Source: an uncultured Alphaproteobacteria bacterium
GTDB taxonomy: Bacteria; Pseudomonadota; Alphaproteobacteria; Rhodobacterales; Rhodobacteraceae
Length of the DNA stretch: 37,394 nucleotides
Direction of reading: 5' to 3'
NCBI GenBank assembly: GCA_902524655.1
Contig: CABZEG010000016.1
Location: 1-37,394, forward strand
Each line of letters opens with the position of its first letter. Within the stretch, counting starts at the first letter, position 1. Shown here in pieces: positions 25,381 to 33,702 of the stretch. The position numbers and the translations under genes are program-made. Below the pieces are notes generated by a model that worked only from the letters and a program-made list of their open reading frames with translations, did no database searches and had not been told where the DNA came from.

Positions 25381-26687
25381 TATTTGGTGCCAAAAACTCT
25401 CTTAAATAAAGTGTCAACAAATTTTGTATGATACTCCAGTTTAGAAATCTCCAATAGCTCATTTTCATTTATATGTGACTTTATAAAACTATCTCTTTGA
25501 GCTTCTTCTATGAAGTCCAAATTTTCTGAGTTCCAAACCTTCATTGCAACTTTCTGTACGTTAGCATAAGCATCCTCACGGCTAACTCCTTTCTGGGTCA
25601 ACATAAGTAATAACTGCTGTGAATTGTAAAGGCCCTTAGATTTTCCCATATTCCTTTTCATATTTTCTGGATAAACACGCAAATCCTTTATAACTTTTGT
25701 AAGACGTGTGATGGCAAAATCTAACGTAATAGTTGTATCTGGACCAATATTTCTTTCTACCGAGCTATGAGAAATATCTCTTTCATGCCAAAGCGTAATA
25801 TTTTCAAGTGCGGGGATTACGGCCATCCTAATTAATCTTGCTAAACCAGTGAGGTTTTCTGTAAGTACTGGGTTTCTCTTATGTGGCATAGCGCTTGAAC
25901 CTTTTTGACCTTCCGAAAAGTTCTCTTCTGCCTCAAGTACTTCAGATCTACTCAAATGTCTAATCTCTGTTGCGATTCTTTCGATAGAGGAGGCTACAAT
26001 TGCCAACACAGAAAAAAACATTGCGTGTCTATCTCTAGGAATGATTTGGGTTGATATTATTTCGGGATTGAGATTAAGTTTTTTACACACCATTTCCTCC
26101 ACCCTCGGATCAATGTTCGCAAAAGTTCCAACAGCGCCAGATAGTGCGCCAGTTGAAATTTCTATCTTAGCATTCTGTAATCTCAAAAGATTTCTTTTCA
26201 TCTCGGCGTATGCCTGCGCGAGTTTTAAACCAAAAGTTGTTGGTTCTGCAAATATCCCATGACTGCGCCCTATACAAATAGTATTTTTATGTTCGAAAGC
26301 TCTTACCTTTACAACATCTAACAAGTCTTGTAAGCCTTTTTCAAGATAGTTAGATGCGTTAACTAATTGTATGTTGAAACATGTGTCAAGCACATCAGAA
26401 GACGTTAAACCTTGGTGCACAAATCTTGAGCTCTCTCCAACAAACTTTGAAAGATATGTAAGAAAAGCAATTACGTCGTGCTTTGTTATTTTTTCAATAG
26501 CATCAATTTCATCAATGTCATAATCGATACCACTAGCCTTTAACACATTTTTCGTTGTTCCCTTAGGAATAAGGCTTATACTTTCCATAGCTTCGCAAGC
26601 ATATGCTTCGATTTCAAACCAAATTTTATACTTTTCTTGCTGTGACCATACTTTTATCAGTTCTGGTCTAGAGTAACGCTTTATCAT
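25380..26687 (-). CDS. purB: Adenylosuccinate lyase
   Basis: A 435-residue lyase of the fumarase/aspartase superfamily that acts twice in purine synthesis, on SAICAR and adenylosuccinate. The signature SSAMPHKRNPVLTEN, the HQGLTSSDVLDTC block and the GRSHGIFAEPTTFG block are all present. It is the first gene of the pur unit. The 62 bases upstream (26688-26749) hold a possible minus-strand -35 (TTGCAC, 26745-26740), but a matching -10 is weak; transcription could also come through miaA. I see no purine riboswitch in so short a gap. Confidence 0.96.
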   Translation of the reverse strand: MIKRYSRPELIKVWSQQEKYKIWFEIEAYACEAMESISLIPKGTTKNVLKASGIDYDIDEIDAIEKITKHDVIAFLTYLSKFVGESSRFVHQGLTSSDVLDTCFNIQLVNASNYLEKGLQDLLDVVKVRAFEHKNTICIGRSHGIFAEPTTFGLKLAQAYAEMKRNLLRLQNAKIEISTGALSGAVGTFANIDPRVEEMVCKKLNLNPEIISTQIIPRDRHAMFFSVLAIVASSIERIATEIRHLSRSEVLEAEENFSEGQKGSSAMPHKRNPVLTENLTGLARLIRMAVIPALENITLWHERDISHSSVERNIGPDTTITLDFAITRLTKVIKDLRVYPENMKRNMGKSKGLYNSQQLLLMLTQKGVSREDAYANVQKVAMKVWNSENLDFIEEAQRDSFIKSHINENELLEISKLEYHTKFVDTLFKRVFGTK

Positions 26688-26749
26688 CTCTTAAATTTCA
26701 TTGGGACACTAGTTTATAGTTATTATTTATTAATGTAGAGTGCAACGAT

Positions 26750-27661
26750 TTAATTGTTTTCTTTTACTTTTTTAACTATTTTTTTGATATCTAGCCTATT
26801 CAATTCAAGAGTATTAATGGGGCTCCAGTCTTTCATATAATTTCTTTGCCAAGTTCTTTGTCTTTTTGCAAATTGGCGTGTCTTAAGGGCAAGATTTTGG
26901 AATAGTTTTTCAAAACTTATTTCCCCATTTAAGTACCTAACTATATCTTCTGCGCCTATTGCTTTTGTAAAAGGTAATTTTTTATCCCAACAAGTGTTAT
27001 AGACCTTCTCTACTTCTTTTATAACACCACACTCCAACATATGATTGACCCTATTACTTATCCTATTAGCCAAACCTTCTTTTTCTAATTCAACTAATAA
27101 TAAAGTTGCATTTGATGCAGAAATTAATGGGGACGAATTCTTGCTTTGCCAATATAATATACTCTTTCCGGTTGCTTCTAGCACTTCCCATGCTCTTTGA
27201 ACTCTTCGTCTGTTATTGGTATCTATTTTCTCTAAAATACCAGGATCATTCATATTTAAACCCTCTAAGAAAAAAGATAGATCACGTGAATTTGCAAAAT
27301 CTCTGATCTCTTCTGGAATTTGAGGAATTTGTGACAAACCGTTTAATAATGCGTTAAAATATAATCCTGTACCACCAACAAAAATAAACGTTTTTGAGTT
27401 TTTTGAATATAGATCAAAAATATTTTTGACATCTTTGATCCAATCTCCAACGCTATAATTAACACGACATGAAACATGACCATAAAGATCATGCAATGTC
27501 TTCTTTTCTGTTGGGCGATCTGTAAGTATTTTCCAACAATCATACACTTGTAGAGCATCGGCATTAATTATCACAGGGCTTTCAAAATAATCAGAAAGCT
27601 CCATAGCAAAAGAAGATTTCCCCGAGGCTGTACAACCACTTATACAAATAAATTTGTGCAT
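26750..27661 (-). CDS. miaA: tRNA dimethylallyltransferase
   Basis: A 303-residue MiaA that adds an isopentenyl group to A37 of tRNAs reading UNN codons. The P-loop is GCTASGKSS at the start; INADALQVYDCWKILTDRP, FVGGTGLYFNALLNGL and NRRRVQRAWEV are standard, and the FAKRQRTWQRN segment near the end is the tRNA-binding part. It stands between the MATE pump and purB on the minus strand. Length is normal. Confidence 0.95.
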   Translation of the reverse strand: MHKFICISGCTASGKSSFAMELSDYFESPVIINADALQVYDCWKILTDRPTEKKTLHDLYGHVSCRVNYSVGDWIKDVKNIFDLYSKNSKTFIFVGGTGLYFNALLNGLSQIPQIPEEIRDFANSRDLSFFLEGLNMNDPGILEKIDTNNRRRVQRAWEVLEATGKSILYWQSKNSSPLISASNATLLLVELEKEGLANRISNRVNHMLECGVIKEVEKVYNTCWDKKLPFTKAIGAEDIVRYLNGEISFEKLFQNLALKTRQFAKRQRTWQRNYMKDWSPINTLELNRLDIKKIVKKVKENN

Positions 27662-27705
27662 AGATCCAAAGTACTATTATTTGATAAGTTTAATACAGAT
27701 ATAAT

Positions 27706-29076
27706 TTATCTTATAGTTTCTTCTTTAGGTATTATTTTTCTATTCCAAGCGCCAAGATATATTGCTCCAGATGTTATTAGTGCTTGAACGACGAATGCAA
27801 TAGATATGAGAGAAAAGTAATGATTAACGGAACCTGTAGTGTATCTTGAAACAATGATACTGCCTATTATAACGATTAATAAACGAATAATTGCTGCGAT
27901 TGCAGGCCAGAGAACTCTTCCTGCACCCTGAGATGCAAAATATAAACACAACCCACTAGCAAAAAAGATATAGAAAGGACCAACAATTTCTAAGTAAGTT
28001 TTGCATACTTCCTGAGCATTCGGGTCAGATGTAAATGCATTAGACCAAAAACTAGGGTAGAAATAGGCACCGAACCCTATTAAGCCAGCTGCCAAAGCAC
28101 TATAAAAGGTAGCAACCCATCCAATGTTTAAAGCTCTCTTTAATTTATTAGCACCAATATTTATCCCTATTAAAGCAGTTGATGCTGCTCCAAAGCCAAA
28201 AACAATTGGAATAATAAGAAATTCCAAACGTGCCCCAACACCATAGCCTGCGAGTGTCTGAACATCAAAATTTGTCATGTACGCGGTTATAACAACAACT
28301 GACCCCCAAGTGCAAAATGCATTTATTGACGCTAAAGATCCTAATTTAACAATAGAAATAATGCTACTAGGATTAAAAAACCGGATTGATATCTTTAGTT
28401 TTAATGCGTTACTTTTGTGCATTAGCCAAAATAGCAAACAAAAGGCAGCTACCCCATTTCCTATAACAATGGAAAGTGATGATCCTGCAATACCCATGCT
28501 TTGTATAGGGCCTATGCCAAATATGAATATCGCTCCCAATATTATTTGAACCAATGACCCAATACCTAAGAAAAGTGCGGCAATGAACATGTTGCCTGTT
28601 GCTCTTACTACGCCAGCCATACCATTTGCAACCCAGATGGTAAATGACCCAGCAAAGAGAACGTTAGAGTATTTCAAAACTTCTTCTAAAACTTCTTTGC
28701 TAGCCCCAAGGCTTACATAAATTACCTCACCGAATACTAAAAAAATAATGGCAAATAGTATACCTAGACCAAATGTGAGTATTAGACCACTTAATGCAAT
28801 CTCTTCCGCTGCCTGAACATTATTAGCGCCGAGCTTTTGAGCCACTAAACCGGTAATGGCGCCACCTATTGTTCCAGCTGATAGCATTAAGAGCAAAAAG
28901 AGCATTGGAAAGCCCAAGGCCAAGCCACCTAGTGGTATCACCCCTAGTTGTCCAATGTAAAAGCCTTCTATAATGAAAGTAATAATCCACATAGACATTG
29001 TGAGCATGTTAGGAATAGCTAGTATAAGAACTATTGATCCAATATGCGCATTGAGTAATTCCGACTTGTTTATCAA
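27706..29076 (-). CDS. MATE family efflux transporter
   Basis: A 456-residue protein with about twelve membrane segments of the MATE family, seen from LAIPNMLTMSMWIITFIIEG at the start, GLVAQKLGANNVQAAEEIALSG after segment two and GFGAASTALIGINIGANKLKRA in the second half, the duplicated loop motif. It would export cationic or organic compounds by sodium or proton antiport. I place the start at TTG 29076, because AAGGA lies seven bases before it; the upstream TTG at 29100 lacks a ribosome site. It is divergent from the class II aldolase gene. Confidence 0.9.
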   Translation of the reverse strand: MINKSELLNAHIGSIVLILAIPNMLTMSMWIITFIIEGFYIGQLGVIPLGGLALGFPMLFLLLMLSAGTIGGAITGLVAQKLGANNVQAAEEIALSGLILTFGLGILFAIIFLVFGEVIYVSLGASKEVLEEVLKYSNVLFAGSFTIWVANGMAGVVRATGNMFIAALFLGIGSLVQIILGAIFIFGIGPIQSMGIAGSSLSIVIGNGVAAFCLLFWLMHKSNALKLKISIRFFNPSSIISIVKLGSLASINAFCTWGSVVVITAYMTNFDVQTLAGYGVGARLEFLIIPIVFGFGAASTALIGINIGANKLKRALNIGWVATFYSALAAGLIGFGAYFYPSFWSNAFTSDPNAQEVCKTYLEIVGPFYIFFASGLCLYFASQGAGRVLWPAIAAIIRLLIVIIGSIIVSRYTTGSVNHYFSLISIAFVVQALITSGAIYLGAWNRKIIPKEETIR

Positions 29077-29122
29077 TCTATATTCCTTGAAGTTATACAA
29101 ATAAACGCAGAATGTGTTACAA

Positions 29123-29149
29123 TTGATTTAATGATACTATAAATATAAA
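29123..29149 (+). promoter_or_regulatory. Possible promoter of the class II aldolase gene
   Basis: TTGATT (29123-29128) and TATAAA (29144-29149) are 15 bases apart, about 50 bases before the GTG start. The spacing is shorter than ideal. A small hairpin (AAAGGT and ACCTTT, 29154-29168) follows. The region is AT-rich, so the match is weak evidence. Confidence 0.3.
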
Positions 29150-29197
29150 CTCGAAAGGTGTTACCTTTAATTAAATAATTTTTGGCTTGAATATAAA

Positions 29198-29986
29198 GTG
29201 AAAATTGCATTTAAAAATTCATACCCAAAATGTCCAAAGGGAATGTCAGTGAATGAGTGGAAAGCTAGAGTTGACTTAGCTGCGATCTATAGATTAACTG
29301 ACTACTATGGTTGGACTAGCGTTGTGTATAACCATATAACCTTAAGAATCCCAAATACTGATACTTTTCTAATTAATCCCTTTGGCCTTAGATACGACGA
29401 AATTAATGCATCGAATTTGATTAAGATTGATTTAGATGGAAATAAGTTGGACCCTAACGATTGGCCGATAAACCAGGCTGGATATAATATTCATTCTGCT
29501 ATACATAAAGCAAGAAATAAAGACCTTCATTGCGTTATGCATACCCATGAACCAATGAGTCAAACAATTGCAGCGCTTAAAGAAAAGGTTATACCTATGT
29601 TTCAAGAGGCTTGCCAATTATATGAAAGGGTAGGCTATCATGATTTTGAGGGTATAGTTCTGGACACCTCGGAGAAAAAAAGACTTATTAAGTCTCTTGG
29701 TAAGTCAAATCATACATTAGTTTTAAGAAATCATGGCTTAATTACTGCTGGACCAAGCGCTATTTGGGCGTTTATTAGGCACCAAGTGTTTATTAGGAAT
29801 GCCGAAATACAACTAAGAGCAATGAGTTCTGGTGGTAAGATTATAAAAATTCCAAAAAAAATTATGGTTCATACTAGAAAACAGTTCGAAGGTGGGGCAG
29901 CACAGGGAGGAGCCGAAGTGAGGCATCCTGAGTGGCCAGCTTATTGGAGATTGCTGGACAAGCTTGATCCAAGTTGGAAAAAATAA
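29198..29986 (+). CDS. Class II aldolase/adducin family protein
   Basis: A 262-residue protein of the fuculose-aldolase/adducin fold. Metal ligands are visible: H115 and H117 in VMHTHEPM, and H179 in RNHGLITAG. Early segments YGWTSVVYNHITLRIP and FLINPFGLRYDEI are typical. Members cleave or epimerise phosphorylated sugars or hydroxy acids, but a large part of the family has unknown substrates. Start is GTG 29198 with no clear ribosome site; ATG 29243 (residue 16) is a possible alternative. It converges on the HAD gene with a three-base gap. Its location beside the RraA, HAD and ABC-importer genes suggests a part in catabolism of the imported compound. Confidence 0.85.
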   Translation: MKIAFKNSYPKCPKGMSVNEWKARVDLAAIYRLTDYYGWTSVVYNHITLRIPNTDTFLINPFGLRYDEINASNLIKIDLDGNKLDPNDWPINQAGYNIHSAIHKARNKDLHCVMHTHEPMSQTIAALKEKVIPMFQEACQLYERVGYHDFEGIVLDTSEKKRLIKSLGKSNHTLVLRNHGLITAGPSAIWAFIRHQVFIRNAEIQLRAMSSGGKIIKIPKKIMVHTRKQFEGGAAQGGAEVRHPEWPAYWRLLDKLDPSWKK

Positions 29987-29989
29987 ATG

Positions 29990-30643
29990 CTAAATTTTAA
30001 ATATTTCTTCCATTAGATTGAAGCTCGGCTTTACTTCCTTCGTGTAGTTTGAATATTCTCCAGGATATAGGATACTGTTGATGTCTGCCGCTATTGATGC
30101 CCCAAGATTTACTTGAGTATCTTCTATCGCGACGGCCTCGCATGGACTAACCCCAATTTTTTTGAGCGCGTTTCGATAAATTTCGGGATTTGGTTTTGGA
30201 TGTAAGCAGTCTTTGGATGTAGTGATTATATCAAAGTCATTAAAGTTTACTTTATCTTCAAGTGCTTTAGATAACGACTTTATATTTGTCTCTGAAGTAG
30301 TTGTTATTAAACCAACTTTTAAATCGCTTGCTTTGCTATGGTGAAATACTTCAACAAACTCAATCCGTGATATATCTTCTTGCTCTATAAGTTCTGCATA
30401 AATCTCTTCTTTTAGATTATGAATTTTATCAACCAAGTCTTCTGCAATGTCTGGTATTGTGAAATTTCTTATTCTATCTTTGCCGCCGGGGACTTTAAGC
30501 ATTTCGCAATAGTTTGCAACGTTCCAGTAACAGTCAATGTTTAATCTTTTAAAAGCTAAATTATAACTCCGTCTTTGTATCTCAGATGTTTCAGCAACTG
30601 TTCCAATAGACCCAAATAAGACTGCTTTTAAGTTTTTATTCAC
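29990..30643 (-). CDS. HAD-superfamily protein, CbbY-like, lacking the nucleophile Asp
   Basis: A 217-residue protein aligned by eye to the CbbY/beta-phosphoglucomutase branch of HAD hydrolases: LKVPGGKDRI in the cap, then LITTTSETN (motif II), the lysine in HPKPNPEIYRNAL (motif III) and AIEDTQVN (motif IV). Motif I, normally FDxDGT, reads LFGSIGT: both aspartates (positions 11 and 13) are replaced by Gly and Ile. Without the nucleophile the usual phosphate-transfer chemistry should not work, though the other motifs are kept. It could be a binding or regulatory protein or use another mechanism. The start is GTG with GGAGG seven bases upstream. It lies behind the RraA-like gene on the same strand. 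Confidence 0.82.
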   Translation of the reverse strand: MNKNLKAVLFGSIGTVAETSEIQRRSYNLAFKRLNIDCYWNVANYCEMLKVPGGKDRIRNFTIPDIAEDLVDKIHNLKEEIYAELIEQEDISRIEFVEVFHHSKASDLKVGLITTTSETNIKSLSKALEDKVNFNDFDIITTSKDCLHPKPNPEIYRNALKKIGVSPCEAVAIEDTQVNLGASIAADINSILYPGEYSNYTKEVKPSFNLMEEIFKI

Positions 30644-30680
30644 TCCATACCTCCACTAGATTTTGTACCCCTTAAAATTT

Positions 30681-31376
30681 TTATTTGATATCCCATGATG
30701 CCTGGAATGCCTTTTTTAATTTCTCAATATTAAAATCTTTTTGTCTAGCCGCCTCTAAAATTGGAACCTCTTTCTTTACAACAAGGTCCAACGCATTAGG
30801 CAATGCATCCAAATACTTTTTCGGCACTGTCATAGCACCATGCTGATCAGCATGTATAAAGTCTCCAGGCTTTATTTCTAATCCCAATATATTTACAGGT
30901 GTGTCTAACTCAGTGAGGTGTACAAAGGCGTGACTAGGCCCTATGCTTCCCGCGATAACTTGATACCCAGAATCCAGCATTCCTAAATCTCTTAGCAGTC
31001 CATTAGTAACAGTGCCTTTAATTTTCAATCCCTTATGTACAGCAACATTAAGCTCCCCCCAAAAAGCCCCAATACAGTTGGGAAAGTCCGTGTCCTCTAT
31101 AACTACTACAGGGTTTTCTTCATTTTTGACGATGTATTCGTAATATTCCATACGGATATTGTTAATTTCTTTTTGAGATATGAGTGGGGGTGAAGAGGCA
31201 CGTATTTTAGCCGTTTTTGCAAAACCAACAACGGGCTGGGTAGAATTTTGAGCTGTAACCATCGAGCTTTTAGTAAATCCTAAAGCGGATCTGGTGCCTA
31301 ATATAATATCCATAGCATTACACATTGTTGGCGTATCGTATTTAGAAGTTGTTTTAATAAGTTGATCAATATTCAT
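30681..31376 (-). CDS. RraA-like family protein (putative aldolase/decarboxylase)
   Basis: A 231-residue protein of the RraA/dimethylmenaquinone-methyltransferase-like family, which includes 4-hydroxy-4-methyl-2-oxoglutarate aldolase and oxaloacetate decarboxylase. The motif GTVTNGLLRD (R129 and D130), PSHAFVHLTELDTPVNI and GDFIHADQHGAMTVPK are typical. Metal-dependent cleavage of a pyruvate-releasing hydroxy acid is a likely activity. It is not the RNase E regulator of enterobacteria by context. It lies 31 bases from the SnoaL-like gene and 37 bases from the HAD gene, all minus strand, so a three-gene operon is likely. Confidence 0.87.
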   Translation of the reverse strand: MNIDQLIKTTSKYDTPTMCNAMDIILGTRSALGFTKSSMVTAQNSTQPVVGFAKTAKIRASSPPLISQKEINNIRMEYYEYIVKNEENPVVVIEDTDFPNCIGAFWGELNVAVHKGLKIKGTVTNGLLRDLGMLDSGYQVIAGSIGPSHAFVHLTELDTPVNILGLEIKPGDFIHADQHGAMTVPKKYLDALPNALDLVVKKEVPILEAARQKDFNIEKLKKAFQASWDIK

Positions 31377-31407
31377 TGTCTATTCTTTACTCAATTTTCT
31401 GCTGCCA

Positions 31408-32412
31408 TCAAGGTGATATTTTCGTTGTTCTGTCCAATATGTCGATATCCTGCATCTTCCAAAAATAAAGAAGATCTATGAATACCCAGTTTTCCTTAAG
31501 CTTCTTTCCTTCTCTCCTGTAAATATCAATTACCCGCATATCGCCTCTTTTCCCTGTGGATGGCATCCCCATAAATCCTCCTGAATGGACCAACGAAAGA
31601 TTTGGCCAACCAAAAAACCCTCCAAAAAATCCTTCTGTTATCCTACAAATATGCCCATTAAACTGGCGTTCCTTAAAACTTTCTCTGAATGGTCTGCAGT
31701 GTTGCTCGGCATATCTTTCTATTGTATACGTTGCTCCTATTCCTGATGGACCCCACCATAACATATCTTGGTGCCAGCTTTTTTTAAGCTCCTTTATTAA
31801 TGAAACTTTATCAGTTGATTTCCAAACCTTTAGATCATCGATCATAACTTCAATAGCTTTTTTAGTTTTAATAGTTTCTGCCGCATCTTGATCGTCAAAT
31901 AATAAACCATCATGTGATGAAGGACCGGGCTGAACAAGGCTAGCCCCAGTTTGATAATGGAAAGGGTATACCCCTGCTTGAGACATAAAGTGAGGAATAT
32001 CAAAAAACATTGCTGTTTCCACGATTTTATTTGAAACAATTTTGTTGAATTCTGCATATCGCAGAAAAGTCAGTTTTTTATTTGGTGATATTTTTAGCCA
32101 TGGTTTATCAAAGAGACCCATCAAGTGGCCCATTGACGCCACCCAAACACCTTCGTTACCCGAAATAGTGTTGTTTCCTGCAAAAAAAATATCCATTCTT
32201 CTTGTAAGGTTAGACAAACTGGATTTCAAAGGGTTCCAGAAAAGCTCACATACAGAACCGCAACCATTTATTTTATTAAAAGGATGAAAACCACGCCATA
32301 TAATGTCTTTTGAACAATATTTCAAAAAAACATTTTTCGTATCTTCTATATCGGATGTTTGTAATGCCTTATAAAACTCAAGCACTAAGTTTTTTTCAGT
32401 TAGAAAACTCAC
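31408..32412 (-). CDS. Tandem SnoaL/NTF2-like domain protein
   Basis: A 334-residue protein with two SnoaL-like polyketide-cyclase domains. The first is about residues 5-165 (VLEFYKALQT, YCSKDIIWRG, FDIPHFMSQAG) and the second about 185-325 (MLWWGPSGIGATYTIERYAE, HICRITEGFFGG, ENWVFIDLLYFW). Such NTF2-fold proteins are isomerases, dehydratases or lyases acting on small hydroxy or keto compounds; this double form is often found with sugar-importer loci, but the reaction is unknown. The start is GTG. It heads the minus-strand operon with RraA and HAD, and is divergent from the ABC ATPase gene across the operator region. Confidence 0.78.
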   Translation of the reverse strand: MSFLTEKNLVLEFYKALQTSDIEDTKNVFLKYCSKDIIWRGFHPFNKINGCGSVCELFWNPLKSSLSNLTRRMDIFFAGNNTISGNEGVWVASMGHLMGLFDKPWLKISPNKKLTFLRYAEFNKIVSNKIVETAMFFDIPHFMSQAGVYPFHYQTGASLVQPGPSSHDGLLFDDQDAAETIKTKKAIEVMIDDLKVWKSTDKVSLIKELKKSWHQDMLWWGPSGIGATYTIERYAEQHCRPFRESFKERQFNGHICRITEGFFGGFFGWPNLSLVHSGGFMGMPSTGKRGDMRVIDIYRREGKKLKENWVFIDLLYFWKMQDIDILDRTTKISP

Positions 32413-32511
32413 TTACTTCTTCTTTAATTAATCATAGTTATGGGCTTCTTATGGTCCTTATTATGTCAGGTTAGAGCAAATTACAAAAATACTTGCTAGA
32501 ATCTGAGTTTA

Positions 32512-32517
32512 TATAAT
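32512..32517 (+). promoter_or_regulatory. -10 box of the ABC importer operon
   Basis: TATAAT occurs in TTTATATAATAAC, 55 bases before the ATG of the ATPase gene. The nearest -35-like sequence, TTGCTA at 32493-32498, is only 13 bases away, so the -35 assignment is uncertain. A LacI-type palindrome follows immediately downstream, which makes this a likely regulated promoter. Confidence 0.5.
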
Positions 32518-32534
32518 AACATTTTAATATCTAC

Positions 32535-32550
32535 TTGCAAACGTATGCAA
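32535..32550. promoter_or_regulatory. LacI-family-type operator palindrome
   Basis: TTGCAAACGTATGCAA is a 16-base palindrome with one mismatched pair and a central CG, the form typical of LacI/GalR-family operators. It lies 17 to 33 bases downstream of the TATAAT and 22 bases before the ATPase ATG, a position where a repressor would block transcription. No LacI-type regulator gene is in the window. The family assignment follows from the general shape, not from a known regulon. Confidence 0.6.
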
Positions 32551-32572
32551 TAAGTTTATTTTGGAAACTTAA

Positions 32573-33622
32573 ATGGCTGAAATTCAACTTAAAAAACTTA
32601 CCAAACGTTGGGGTAATTTCACGGCTGTAGATGATTTTAATTTAATAATAGCTGATAAAGAATTTCTTGTACTATTAGGGCCATCAGGCTGTGGAAAAAC
32701 AACAACTATGAGAATGATTGCTGGCCTAGAAGACGCAACCAACGGTGATATCTTAGTAGATGGCAAAAAAATAAATGACCTTGAACCAAAGGATCGTGAT
32801 GTCGCGATGGTGTTTCAGAGTTATGCACTTTACCCAAACATGAATGTGTACGAAAACATAAGGTTTCCTCTTAAGGTCAGGGGTATAGATAAATCTACGC
32901 ATAATGAAAAAGTTATGCGCGCTGTAAAAATGGTAGAATTAGAGAATTTTCTTCATCGTAAGCCTGCTGAATTATCAGGGGGTCAGAGGCAGAGGGTAGC
33001 TTTAGCGCGCGCTATCGTAAGAGAGCCAAACGTATTTTTAATGGATGAACCTTTATCAAATCTCGATGCCAAGTTAAGAGTATCTACACGCGCTCAAATA
33101 AAAAACCTTAGCCATGAACTTGCCGTCACAACTGTCTATGTGACGCATGACCAAGTTGAGGCTATGACACTTGCAGACAGAGTAGTTGTTATGAAAGAGG
33201 GGATTATTCAGCAGGTAGGTAGTCCTACGGAGATATATGATAACCCCGCTAACGCTTTTGTAGCAAGCTTTATAGGCTCTCCTGCCATGAATTTAATTGA
33301 CGGAGAGGTTATTAATAAAAAATTCACTGCTGATTTGACCTCGGTAAGTGGGTTAAATGTTAAAAACTCAAAAGTCACATTAGGTTTCAGAGCCGAAGAC
33401 GCTAGCGTTGTGAAAAGTGGCGGTCAAATAAATGCTCCAATTTACACATTAGAAATCTTAGGTGATGCGACTATGGTTACTGTTAAAATTGGGCAATCAT
33501 TGGTAAGCATAAAAACAGAAAAAGATTACAGAGCGAATATTGAGGATTATGTTTCAATTCATATTCCATCAAAGAAATGTCACCTGTTTGATCATAAAAC
33601 GGGGGATCGAATTGGGAGGTAA
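32573..33622 (+). CDS. ABC importer ATP-binding protein (UgpC/MalK type)
   Basis: A 349-residue nucleotide-binding subunit of a carbohydrate-type ABC importer. The Walker A motif GPSGCGKT, the signature LSGGQRQR, Walker B VFLMDEP and the switch histidine in VTHDQVEAM are all present. An oligomerisation OB-fold domain (TOBE) occupies about residues 240-349. The protein powers the permeases of genes 35010 and 36038. GGAAA precedes the ATG. It is the first gene of the importer operon, behind the LacI-type operator, and precedes the binding-protein gene by 80 bases holding two hairpins. Confidence 0.93.
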   Translation: MAEIQLKKLTKRWGNFTAVDDFNLIIADKEFLVLLGPSGCGKTTTMRMIAGLEDATNGDILVDGKKINDLEPKDRDVAMVFQSYALYPNMNVYENIRFPLKVRGIDKSTHNEKVMRAVKMVELENFLHRKPAELSGGQRQRVALARAIVREPNVFLMDEPLSNLDAKLRVSTRAQIKNLSHELAVTTVYVTHDQVEAMTLADRVVVMKEGIIQQVGSPTEIYDNPANAFVASFIGSPAMNLIDGEVINKKFTADLTSVSGLNVKNSKVTLGFRAEDASVVKSGGQINAPIYTLEILGDATMVTVKIGQSLVSIKTEKDYRANIEDYVSIHIPSKKCHLFDHKTGDRIGR

Positions 33623-33636
33623 TTTTTCCCATAATT

Positions 33637-33652
33637 TCTCGAGAAATCGAGA
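33637..33652 (+). other. RNA hairpin with GAAA tetraloop
   Basis: TCTCGA, GAAA, TCGAGA form a six-base-pair stem closed by a GNRA-type tetraloop, starting 15 bases after the ATPase stop. There is no T-tract after it, so it is not an intrinsic terminator. It may stabilise or guide processing of the downstream binding-protein transcript. Confidence 0.55.
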
Positions 33653-33660
33653 CAAACCTA

Positions 33661-33680
33661 GTGCTTTTAATATGAAGCAC
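33661..33680 (+). other. RNA hairpin upstream of the binding-protein gene
   Basis: GTGCTT and AAGCAC form a six-base-pair stem around the loop TTAATATG. It stands 8 bases after the first hairpin and 22 bases before the ATG of the substrate-binding protein gene. No T-tract follows. Together the two look like a processing or stability element rather than a terminator. Confidence 0.5.
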
Positions 33681-33702
33681 AAAACTATCATGGAGTTTTA
33701 TT

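Noticed and set aside
29154-29168. Hairpin AAAGGT/ACCTTT as a terminator or riboswitch
   Set aside because: The six-base stem is followed by an AT-rich stretch, not a clean T-run, and the region is too short for a riboswitch.
30681-31376. RNase E inhibitor RraA or menaquinone methyltransferase
   Set aside because: These are historic family names; the context is catabolic and the motifs fit the aldolase/decarboxylase group.
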